In this document: positions 9,401-21,400 of the stretch, piece after piece
Layout: each line of letters begins with the position of its first letter
Numbering within the stretch: position 1 is the first letter of the stretch
Source of the DNA: Isoetes engelmannii
Lineage: Eukaryota; Streptophyta; Lycopodiopsida; Isoetales; Isoetaceae
Reading direction: 5' to 3'
Length of the DNA: 28,683 nucleotides
NCBI GenBank assembly: GCA_011763485.2
Contig: JAANSK020035577.1
Span: 1-28,683, forward strand
Translations under genes and position numbers: made by a program
The notes under the pieces: model-generated
Told to the model about the DNA's origin: nothing
The model's database searches: none
The model's input: only the letters and a program-made list of their open reading frames with translations

Positions 9401-12400
9401 CAAACAACCCAACAAAAGGCAATCATGTCCTCAAACTGCAGTTTCCTGCCTCGTGTTGCCTCGTGTTGCAGCACTTCTGCTCGCACCACACGAAAATAGG
9501 GATCTCAGCGACCACCAGTGCACTCGCACTCTGTCTAGAAAGGCTCTGAGACCTTAACACACCGCCCCTCAAGTTTATAGTGATCCAACGGTTGAGATCA
9601 ATCTTGAAAAGTGGTTTACTAGAGCCATAACACACTACTACATCGTAATACCCTAGGTGTTATGAAATGGAGGATTCAGATCGATTTTGATGGTGATTGA
9701 ACGGCCCAAACTCGGTTAAAACTCTCGCCGGGTGGTGTGTTAAGGGTGATAACGCCCTGGCCCTCGGGTGTTACTTCAAAAAAAAAATTCGAGCCATCAA
9801 AATGGATCAGGCGTGCGCTAGGCTGCACACCCTCGCCATTTTGATGGCCCTCAAATCTTTTTTCAGTAATACCCTCAGGCTAGAGCGTTATCTACACCAT
9901 GATAAGAAACAAGAAAGCACAAAGAAGACGTTAGTACAGAGGGCAAGATGCACAAAACTGAGATAAACTTGCATTGATCAAGAAACTACTTATACATGAG
10001 TTTTAACGTCTCTATTCTAACAAATTAACGAACTCTTTGGACTTACGTGATCATACTTGTGATACATGTATAATGACACTTGTCACCCATCTAACAACCT
10101 ATCTAACCATCAACGCTTTAGTTTACCAACTCCAACAATGTGATCTTTTAGGAGCCTGACTAACTTGGCCAACAGCAAAGGCATTGTCTAAAGACAATGT
10201 CTGGTCTAGTGATGGTGATGTAAATAAGTGAGCCAACCAGCTTCCTATACAAAGTCGGATCACAGGGTCCCCCATTTGGTGCCTGCATCAAATGGATTTG
10301 CAGCAGATTTTCAAGTCGGCCATGAAGAACTCTTTTAATACTTCTTTTATGTATTTAATTGAGTAAGAGAGTAAGATGTACAGATGTAGGATGTTGCCAT
10401 ACCTCAACTCCAAGACAGAAGCGTAAAAGACCCAAATCTGTTACTTCAAAAGCCTGTTTCGTTTGATCCTCGATTTGAGTGATGAGTTCCTAAGCATCAT
10501 GTCATCAACATACAAGGTTAAAATGCAAATGGTCTGACCTGCAACCTTGTAGACAGACTTGGATCAGCTCGGGATCTAAGGAATCCTTTTCCAAGAAGAA
10601 AAGTATTGATTTTGTCATGCCAACAACGATGGGCTTGTTTAAGTCTGTACAAGCTCTTCCTCAGTTTGCAGACCAGGTGCTCTTTCCCATGTTGAACAAA
10701 TCCTTGTGGCTGCTCCACAGTCACCATTCAAGAATGCACTCTTGAAATTAAGCTGCCAAATAGGCCAGCCTTTAGTAGCTGCTAGGGCTGTCACTGCCCT
10801 AACAGTTGGCATTCTGGCCACGGGTGCAAAGATATAAGTAAAATCTTCTCCAAATTTCTGATGGTAAACCTTGGCAACCAATCTTGCTTTATGCTTGGCT
10901 ATACTTCCATCAAAGTGAAATTTGGTCCATTTGCTGCCGGAGACATTGTGATTTTTAGGTCGAGCAAGTTATGCCAGATATCTTGCTTGAGTAGCATTGA
11001 ATATTCCTCACGCATAGCTTTCACCAACTCTGGATGTGATGCTCCCTGGGTATAAGTTTGGGGATCTTGATGAGTAAAAACCTGAGCCATTCGAGCATAA
11101 TTACATGTGTAATCTATGGCCGTTTGAGCAGCAATTCTTATGGATCTTCTTTGAGGAATTTCTGTGTGAGTGAATGAGTTGGTATCAGCAGGACCAGCAG
11201 AGATAGGACAACAGGAGCAGCAGACTGGTCGTCATTAAAGACATGTGTCCAAGGATCAAAGTATCCATTTGAATCACTACTACATGGAGACAATGGAGCT
11301 GAAGATTCTCCCTGCCCTACAAAAGAAATACCAAGTTATCATCTTCAAGCATCCGTAAATCCATATTTTTAGACTTAGCATGCGTCATTGGATGACTGCC
11401 TTAGTGTCTGGCTGATAACTGGCTGATTTTGTGAGTGATGAATAAGATGCTGAAACAAATGAGATAAGCTTTAAATTGAAGAGGATGTGGTTGCTCAACT
11501 TGTGAATATTCCAAGTCTTCACTAAACTTAGCACTCCTGGAGAAGAACACTTTCTTAGTTCATTACTAAATTTCCATCCTTTTTGCGCGTTGTAGGATAT
11601 CCTGAAAAAATACATTTAACTGCTAACTTTCCCTGTTATTTCAAATGTTCCATAGGCACTGCTGAATATGCTAAGGACCCAAAAACTCTTAGATTTCCCA
11701 CATGGGGCTTTTTGCCAAATAACGCTTCAAATGGTGCCCTATTTTGCAAAGCTGAAGTAGGCGGCCCCTTAGCAACATATGCTGTTGTACAAACAGCTTC
11801 TGCCCGATAGTGTTTAAAAGCAAGCATTGCTCTCACCAGATCTTTCTTAAAGAGACCTGTTTTTCCTCTCCGCAACGCCATTTTGTAAATGAGCAAAGGG
11901 AATAATTGTTTCTCTTTTAATGCCACGCTGAGAACAATACTCGTTAAACTCAAGATTGACATACTCACCTCCATTGTCTGTCCTTATACCTTTGACTTTC
12001 CTGCCCATCTGATTTTCCACAAACGCATGGAACTCCTTGAATGTGGAGAAAGCTGGGTCCTTGGTTTTCAAGCGAAATACCGAAGTATATCTTGTACAAT
12101 CATCTACAATCACCATGAAGCAGTTAGCACCTCCCAAAAATGGTGTAGGCATATCAAAGATCCAAGTGAACAAGCTGTAAAGGAAGAGAAGCCGTGTTCG
12201 AGGCCTCCATTGGATAAGAATCTCCAGAGTGCTTGCCCACGTGACAAGCCTCGTATTCAAGAGTGCAAGATTTCAAAGTAGGAAGACACCTATGGCCCCA
12301 CCTCCCATATATCCATACCTTGCATGCCAAAGGTATGCTTGAGAAGAATCTGTGCAACATAGGTGCGCTCATCAGACTGGGGATGTATTTGAGCATCGAT

Positions 12401-15400
12401 AGTGTAAAGCCCTGCTGCATTCACATGCCCTGTTAGAAGACCTTGAAGTTGACTTGCAGGAATTAATTCGAAGGGATGCAAGTTAGTAAGTACATCTTCC
12501 CTTTACCAAAGATAACTGTTTTATGGTCCGTATCAAATTTAGAAACGGACAATAGGTTTGTCTGAAGATTAGGAATATAGTTCACATCCTTAACACATAG
12601 CTGGCCAGAAGATGAATATAAATTAATCTCACCTTTTGCTTCAGACCGACAAGCATTACCGTTTCCCATTGTAACCATGAGAGTATTAACTTTCTGACAG
12701 TGATTCAGCAAGTTTAATTTCTCAATAAGATGTTTGGTAGCCCTCGAATCCAACATACAATGTTGAGAGACATTAGATTCATGATTAGCCATCACCCAAC
12801 AGCAAGTTCGTGCAGACAATAACAAGTTCCAGCCATAGAACAGCAGATGCCAGCATACAAGAGCAAGTTTCAGCATATAACAGTGAGCAACATTGAGAAT
12901 CCATTTAAAGAGCGACTGGACTGCCCTATATCAGTAGCAACTGCAATATTAAGATATTCATTTGAAAACATAGGAGAAGGAACAGCCACACCAGCAATAA
13001 CATTCGGAATTTGGGAGGTGGAGGATTGAGAGTAAGTCTCACGCAATTTTCCAAATTCTGGACACTGTGACTTAGCCCCTGTTTGCAATGTTTCTTCTAA
13101 TTTGCCTTCGCCCTTGGTATATGCAGTCGTGGCAAAATGAAGCTGCACTCATGGTTGCACTGCAACAATGCAATGCCAAACGGAACGAAAAAGCTGGATT
13201 TTATCCGAAACGTCATCCAAAACAATCTTTTTATTTTTTCCAAAAAAAATAGCTTTGCCATGTTTTTTTTTGTCACGTTGCTTTTCCGACAATGCTGTCC
13301 GACAATTCTTCTCGACCTTTTGCTGTTGTTTGGTCTCTGGAACAAAACCACATACTAGATTGGAGTGTCTGTGCTTCATGCAGGAAGATGCCATTCCGAT
13401 TAGTCAATGTCTTTGAGAAGCCGATGTGCTCCAATGCACAGCAATGCTGTTCTCTGATATCTAGTATGTATGCTACCATAGGCACTTAGTATTGAGTGAC
13501 TCAGTTTGGCTTGCTATGTGCATGAGCTAGATCAGCTCCTACTTGATAAAATATTGTAGTGATAAAATATTGTAGTTAACTATCATATTGTTAGTAGACC
13601 TTTGTTTCGCAAGATGTTTCTACACTGGTTTCGTTTCGTTGTTTGTTTTATTTGTTGCAGAAGCTTAGCAACATATTCCGGTGCAACTATTTCCTTTTTT
13701 CTTTTGCTAATTTTGCCTCAACTAACAATTTCTGCACTTCATTGAATGTCCAAGTAACATTCTTTTGTGTGCTGATTGCCATTGTGATATGAATATAATG
13801 ATCCTTCTGCTGCTCTTACAAGTAAAACTATCATATCTTCTTCACTACTCTCCCACCAGCAAGTCTTCTTTAAGGGTTTTCCCATTTAGTAATATAGTCG
13901 GCAACACATGCATTGCTCTAGAGTCGGTTGCTCCATTGGCTCCTTGATTGAAGATATTCATTCAAATCCCTTAAATATACATGAATCTTCTAAGTATTTC
14001 CATGCTTTAGCAAAGGTATCAAATCCACAGATTTGCCTCCTTATTCAGGATCAACCAAGGCCTTGAGATGATCAAGTGCCTTATCATCTTGCTCTGGCTC
14101 AGCAGTTGTATCCCATCCTCTCTTCAAAATCTTCTTCAGATCTATTAAACCAAAATCGATCTTAAAAAATTCTTTCCATGTTTGACAGTGATTCCATCTA
14201 AGATTGCCAGCTCAAGATCCATGAGAACCATGCTTATCCATGAAACCTTGATAAAAAAAAGTCTACCAAGAAACACTGTTAGCACAAGTCTCCCGTCAGA
14301 ATTAGCAAAATTTTTGTCTGAAACTTGTTATAAACCCTTTAAAGATCTTTAACAATCTTTAAGATTCCTAATACAAGCATGCAATCTGCTTACCTAGTCC
14401 ACAACCGACCCTATTGAAGAACTGGACCAGATCTTATTGAATCTTGACAAGATTTGATACTGAGACCTTGAAAGTATTGCCTGTTCATCTTCCCTCACTG
14501 ATTTCTCATAAATACAGCTCCAGACTCGTCCAAATCTAGCAAGAAGTGGCTCTCCAGATAGCTGAAAGAAATCGGCCTTCATCTCTCCAAAGGGAGAAAA
14601 GGAAAAAAAAAATGATCAGGGCAAACATCTTTCTCTCTCTCTCTCTCTTGAACAAGGCTCTGATACCATATTTGAAGTTAGAAACTAGAGAGAAAGTTTG
14701 GACGTTTCATATGCTGTAGATGCTTTGATAAAAGATGAACAATTGAAGTGACGTTAAATAGTCACTTTATGATGACGTGGCATGATCTGAGCCAGTCATG
14801 TACTATTAGGTCAGATTCAGGTCAGTTAGAGTGAGTTTCTAAACTCTAAAAAATATACACACCTCAGGAAAGCCTTTGTCTTTGATGTGACTTAAAGACA
14901 GCATAAGTAAATCATTTGCATATGGTACAATAGCACGATCTTTCAGATGATAAACCAGATTAAAAAATATGTTGAGAATAGCTGTCCGTATATCAGAAAT
15001 GATCTCATGCTGTAATAAATAAAACAAGAGCAGATGAAGATCAAAACTTGATTTAGACTTGAAACTAGAAACATACCATACCATACCTGAAGATGATTTA
15101 GCAGGCGTGGTACAATGTAATCAATAAAATGACAATAAGAAATGACTGGAAGTTTCGAACAAGTGCTGATTAGGACGTTTGCCATACACAACTGGAATGC
15201 AAGAACGCTTTGCTCAGGAGCACTGTCACTTATATGTACATTTCCTGATATTAAACTGGAGGAAGAGAAAAGGCTTAACGGAATTGCACGCGCATCAGAC
15301 AATAGGCAGCTCATTACAGCATTCAAAACCTTATGTTCTGTCTTGTTGCCAAGGCCTATCGATAAAACAAAAAGAAATTATCAGCAGCTCAAAAAACGTC

Positions 15401-18400
15401 AGAAATTTGTATATGAATAGGCACCTATATACTTTTTTGAACCATGTTTGTCCATTGCAAGTTCAGTACGGATCATTATTGCAAAGCAATCTATGCAACC
15501 ATGCTGAGCCTTCTGTATGTTAACAAAGTCTACAAAAAAAGAAAAGGGTTCACGCAGCCAAATATAGTACTAAATATGACAGACGAGAACAAACAGCAAT
15601 AAAAACCTTCATGAGGAACAGGCCACATCAGTATAGATGCTAATAATGCTTGGATCAGTATCATCTTAGGATTTTGAAAGCTTTGGCTCTCCCAAATCTG
15701 TAAGATATTAGCAAAATCAAATGTATTACCAAATTTCAGCAGGAAGTTTGACATACCATCAGCGAGTTGCATATGGCAAAGATGTATGCTTTTACTCTTG
15801 GTGCATCCAGTGCCCTTGTTGCTTCTTCAAGTCGAAATGCCAACACAGGCAGTATAACCTGAATAGTTGTGAACACCATTTAGATACCAAAATTGCTTAC
15901 ATGTGCACTGATATAACAATAATACTGGCAGCATCTAACTGATTACTGAAGTCTCGGAATATATTCATGGTAATGAAAACAAGATACAAAGCAGTAGGCG
16001 AGCGTAACAACAAAGCAATCTAGCTACTGGAAACAAAAGCAATGAATGAAGCATGACTGGACTTATATAGCCATGTCAGCAACAGGCATGTGCCAGGTCA
16101 GCAGTAACCTCATCACCGAGCGTGCACTAATGCTAACACCCCGCACTGCTGCAAGGCTTAAGAAAATAGTGAAAGCACTAAGGAGGTTTATGACTAACAA
16201 CATGCAACAGCTGCTTCATGACAGTAAACTGTTTCCTTAAGTGGTTTAGTGAAACCATCCGCTGCCTGAGCTTGGGTTGGACAGTAGTAGAGTTGAATCA
16301 TTCCTTTATCCAGCTGTTGTCGCACAAAGCAAACTTTGTTGTCAACATGCTTAGTCAAATGATGCCACTTATAATCTTTAGCATGACAGATAGCTCCATT
16401 ATTGTCACAATAGATATTGGCTGGTTAAATATGAACTCGGAGATCTTCATATAAATGCACAAGCCATATCATTTCCTGTACTCCGATGCATAAAGCTTTG
16501 AGTTCAGCCCCTGTGGTACTGATACTAACAGTGGACTGCTTCTTAGAATGCCATGTGATAGCATTATCAGCTACGAAAGAAACATATCATGTAAGTGACT
16601 TTCGCCATTCCATATCACTATTGGCCATATCTGAATCAGAGAAAAGTTTGAGAGCACAAGTACCAATTGAACTGTAATAAAGAGCATCTGTGGAAGTACC
16701 CTTTAGGTAATGAAGAACTCTTTTAGCTGCTTGCCAATGTGATTGCTTGGGCTCCATAAAGCGAGTGAGAACACCTACAGTATAGGCCAAGTCTGGACAT
16801 GTAATTGTAATGTATACAATAGAGCCCCAACCAATTGACGATAGAGAGTACAATGTGCATCCACTTGAGTGGTTTCAAGAGTTAAAATCTGGCCAAGTTC
16901 ATAAGGTGTAAGAATTGGTTTACAATCTGTCATATGATACTACCTCTGAAGGTATTTTTGTTGAGTAATATAGATGCCACTAGACTCTTGCCAGATCTCT
17001 AACCCAAGACAATAATGCATAAGTTCAAGATCAGTGATTTCTTATGAGCTGCAAGAGCTAAGACTGCTCGCAATGTAACCATACGTACAAAAGGCGCAAA
17101 AACCTCATTATAATCAAACCCCTCCTGTTGAGTGAATCCTTTAGCTACTAATCTTGCTTTGTACTTGGATAAACTGCCATCAGAGTGGAATTTGGCACGA
17201 TAGACCCACTTAGCTCCAACAATATTTCTGTGAGAAGGTTTGGGAACCAATTCCCATGTACCTTGTTTGTGCAGCATATTGATTTCATCTTGTTCATCTT
17301 GTTCATTTTGCATCGCAGTAACCCAATTGACGATCCGTGGCAGCTTGTTGATAAGTTGTTGGATCAGCATGAGCTAAAACTTCTATCATAAGTGCAAAGT
17401 TACATAATTCTTGCAATGGAGGCAGACCTGCAAGCCTTCGAGAGCGCCTCAAGTTATCTTGTGATGATTCAGGATAGGCAAGTAAGTCCATTTGATTAAG
17501 AGAAGGTATAGACAGTGAGACAGTGGAGAAGCAGGTGGTGTTGCACGTGGAGTGACTAAATCAACGTAATGGAAAGGAGAGTATAGATTGGAAGACAGGT
17601 GTAACGTGCTCGAAGTAGATTCTTGTGAATTGTCAACAGGTGAAGAAGATACAGCAGGAATGGATTGCCAATTAGAAATGGATGGAATGACATTAGAATG
17701 GGATGAAGTAACTAGACGAAACCCAAAAAGATCTTGAAGTTTATTATCATATTCTGGAGTCGAAAGTTCGTAGAACTCACTGGAATAAACTGCGTCTCCC
17801 ACAAATTCAACACTTCGAGAGGTAAAAACCTGCTTGCTAGCTGGATCGTAGCATCGCCAAGCTTCCATATTCTCGGGATAGCCAATAAAAATAACTTTAG
17901 TAGCTCGATCAGAGATTTTACCTTGTTTACTCAACACCTCTCTAGGCAATGTAGCATATGCCAAGCATCCAAAGACTCTGAAATTGGAAACATCTCGCCT
18001 GCGCCCACTAAATGTTCTCAAATGGGGTTTTCAATTGTAAAGCTCGAGTAAGTGCACGGTTAGAAATGTAGACTGCTGTCGTAAGAGCTTCTGCCTAGAT
18101 ATTTGGTGGCAACTGTTTATGTTTAACATACTTCAAGCTAAATCAAGTAAGGATCTGTTTTTGCGTTCTGCAACACCGTTTTGAGAATGTGCATAAGGTA
18201 TAATTAATTGTCTATGGATACCTTTAGCATCTAAATATCTCTGAAATTCTGCTGAGAGATACTCACCAGCATTATCTGTTCTAAGCTCTTTGATAAGAGT
18301 TGAAATTGAGTCTCTACCAAAGCACTGAAATGTTGGAATTTAAAACACCTCAGATCTGAATTTTAAGGAGTATACCCTCTGCTAAAATCATCTATAAAAA

Positions 18401-21400
18401 CCAAGAAATACCTGCTACCATCAAGGGAATCAAGAGGCATATAAAATATGTCGGAGTGCACCAACTCCAAAGGTTTAGTGTCACGAAACTTTGCTTGAGA
18501 AGGATATGGAGCTTGGACTTGTTTTCCAAGTCTGCAAGCATGGCAGTTAACGTTTTGCACTTTAATTAAAGGTAAACCTTCAACCATTTTTAACTTGGCT
18601 GTTATTTCCAAAGCTGAATAACCAAGATTTCCATACCTGGCATGCCAAAGAGATTCAAGTGTTTATGGGACTGCGGCCACTAATGAGGATGCAATGCAGT
18701 AGGAATAGGAGTAGAATGTTTGCTTTGAAGAGTACATAAACCGTCCTCATTGAGATGGCCACGAGCTACTGGTTCCAAAGTTTGAAGATCCAAGAACTTC
18801 AAAGGGTTCTTCTCTAGGATATGAACTTCTCCATCCGAAAATATGACCGAGTAACCCATTTTACGATCTCAAACTCAAAGACACTTAGAAGATTGACTAA
18901 CAGTCCAGGTACCAAACTAATATCCTCCACTTTAAATGTAATGCAACTTTCTGTGTGAAAAGAAACATTGCCTTTACCTTTGAATTTTGCCAAATTACCA
19001 TCTGCCATTTTAACCACGGTTGTATGTCTTGAAAGACATGTGACTTGCCTCCCAAATGTTTAATACCTCCAGAATCTACTAACCACACATCTTCTGGGAG
19101 AGTTTGAGCAGCGGTATTAAGAGATTGAACCTCTAGCTCTTGTAAAGACAAGTCTGTTACATGTGCTGAAAGCTCTTGTGAAGGTGTTGATACCTTTGCT
19201 GGCTGCTGAGATGGTGCACTTGAGTTTTGAGATTTATCCTTTCAAGTACTGAGCAAGATGTCTTTGCAACTATCTATTTTCCTTTCTGAAATGACCCTTC
19301 TTTCCACAATGCCAGCAAACTTATTAAGTAGAACTAGTAGATTTTGTATGATTAAGAGAAGAGGTATTTGATGAAACAGAAGGATAACAAGAAACAGGAG
19401 TGAACAATTATCCACTGGTTTACGAACCAAGATAAAATTTAGAGTAATTTGACCCTTCCAAAGGAGTTCTTCTTTTAAGCTTAAGCTCTACATCTAGTAA
19501 CTGCTGCTGTAATTGACTGAAAGATACCTTAATCTTAGCTTTCAGCTCATAATGATGTGTTATATGATCAATCAGATGATAATCCTTAAAGAGCATGCAT
19601 AACTAAAGACAGATCTTTTCCTCCAAGCTTTTCAATTGTTGCGGATAATCCCTCCTATTAATAGTGTTCAAGCTTCAAATTATACATCTGACCTCTGATT
19701 TGGAGTTGTTTTCCAGCCCCTGCCTGGACACAAATTTGGTGAAGAAAAGCCAATGCTTCATGAAAAGTTTTCAGCTCACTTAGATCCCTCTTGAAATCAT
19801 CTGATACAGTAGCTTTAAGCAAAGTAAAGCTGTAGAGTCTTTCTTTTTGTCTTCAGTTTTGCTTAAAGCTTTAAGCAAAGTTAAAGCTGTAGAGTCTTTC
19901 TTTTTGTCTTCAGGAGTGATAGGTGCCCCAGTAGCTTCAAGAACTTCTCCAAGATCATATTAATTCAGATTAATCTCAAAATTATCCCTCCAAGAAGAAT
20001 AATTCTCCCCATCCAATAAGATGTGAAATAAACTTCCAATACCACTGTAAAAACGGCTTGACAGACCTAGAAATAGCAAGATCAGAAGGTTCTTTGCTAT
20101 TTTCGCAGAAAAGGGCCTTAAATGGATGATTTTCAAGAAACAAAAAATCTCCCTGACTATTTCTCTGATGAAGGAGATTCTTTGCTTGGAAAGTCAGAAC
20201 AAAACCGCACAGCTAGGAAAAGCTTAGGTGAAACCTCCCAATCCAGAAAAAAGTTATGGCAGACGAAAAATTGTACTTATTTTCAGACCATAACCTTGCT
20301 CTGATACCATGAAGTCTTGGAATATATTTATGGTAATGGAAAAAAAGATACAAAGCAGTAGGAGAGCGTAACAACAAAACAACCTAGCTACTAGAAACAA
20401 AAGCAATGTATGAAGCGTGTGACTATGGACTATATAGCCATGTCAGCAACAGGCATGCGCCAGTTCAGCAGTGACGTCATCACCAAGAGGGCACTAATGC
20501 TAACGATTACAAGTAGCTTGTAGTTGTATCGTGATCTAAATGGAGATGAGAGGCTATAGGAAGATGGAATGCAGGAAGCTGCCAAAGACTAATTTATACA
20601 TTGAGCACCTTTTGATAATGGGAATCACCTCATTTCCCATGGCATGGAACTGTCCCACAGCCGTTTACAAGTGTTAGTTAACACTTTAACATAACCACAT
20701 CGCACGCAGGATGTTTATATGCTAATATGCTAATTGATACATTGAGCACCTTTTGATAATGGGAATCACCTCATTTCGCATGGCATGGAACTGTCCCACA
20801 GCCGTTTACAATTGTTAGTTAACACTTTAACATAACCACATCGCACGCAGGATGTTATATGCTAATATGCTCCACAATGTGAAGTTTGATTGGCTTGAAA
20901 TTTAATGCAACCACAGATTTGGCCAATCATCAGCTACTTGTGTCTTTGAGTTACAGTATCACAAATTTAACTCTTCCAGTGCTCACGGACAAAACAGACT
21001 TTAGTATCCAAATAACCGCTATTTGGACGTCATTCATCTTGGACTCTTCGCAAGCTGTAATGCACCAGAGTTTGTCAGAATAAAGTCTGTAGTCTTGAGT
21101 AACTAAATTGACTATGATATTTCCTGAGTGGCACTAAACAGTTCATTCGATTCAACTACTATTCTGCTTTTCCAATGCCCAAGTAACCATTTGATTCCTA
21201 TATGGAAACAGACCCCTGAGGTCCAAACAAAATCTGCATATTCAAAGCGTCTTGCTTCTAAACGCTGTCCACTCATGGAATGTTCTTCATTCTTTATACG
21301 GTTATACCTCGTGATGAGAAGACTCCTTGCATAGTGTCAATGGTGCTTTTCACCTGCTTCTGCAGACAATAACACAATCTTTCTTCCTGTGACCATTGCC

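Larger units (their letters stand above)
7882..10137 (-). mobile_element. Element D: gag-only LTR retrotransposon nested in Copia B
   Basis: It has LTRs at 7882-8157 and 9900-10137 and a perfect 5-bp target duplication atgtg (7877-7881 and 10138-10142). Removing it restores Copia B's RNase H motif. The 1.74-kb interior encodes only a broken gag with a CCHC zinc knuckle, and no protease, integrase or RT is seen. It therefore looks like a non-autonomous terminal-repeat element with a gag domain (TR-GAG type). It must be younger than Copia B, although its own gag is already frameshifted. Confidence 0.85.
7191..14851 (-). mobile_element. Copia B: Ty1/copia retrotransposon carrying nested element D
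   Basis: It has LTRs (7191-7369 and 14670-14851), a primer-binding site (14657-14668), a polypurine tract (7370-7378), gag and pol in copia order, and a 5-bp target duplication aatat (7186-7190 and 14852-14856). It is 7.66 kb in total, about 5.4 kb after removing element D (7882-10137). By eye the two LTRs differ at roughly a dozen positions plus small indels, so the copy is not recent. The reading frames are degenerate. It sits in the last intron of the host gene in the same (minus) orientation. Confidence 0.85.
15947..20505 (-). mobile_element. Copia C: complete-ended Ty1/copia retrotransposon with deleted RT core
   Basis: It is 4.56 kb with LTRs 15947-16138 and 20310-20505, primer site 20298-20309, and target duplication attac (15942-15946 and 20506-20510). 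By eye the LTRs differ at roughly 15-20 of about 190 positions. It lies in the host intron between exons 21941-22013 and 15757-15858, in the host's orientation. Pol lacks the central reverse transcriptase (see pol entry), so this copy could only have moved with enzymes supplied in trans, or the deletion followed insertion. Confidence 0.85.

Noticed and set aside
9697-9966. 89-codon plus-strand open frame
   Set aside because: It runs through the hairpin and into the LTR of element D, so it is not a gene.
11889-12281. 130-codon plus-strand open frame
   Set aside because: It is antisense to Copia B integrase, which has clear motifs.
13137-13416. Overlapping open frames on both strands
   Set aside because: They arise from A/T homopolymers in the unassigned segment; no conserved motif in either strand.
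14631-14648. (CT)n run
   Set aside because: Simple microsatellite in the leader of Copia B, not worth separate interpretation.
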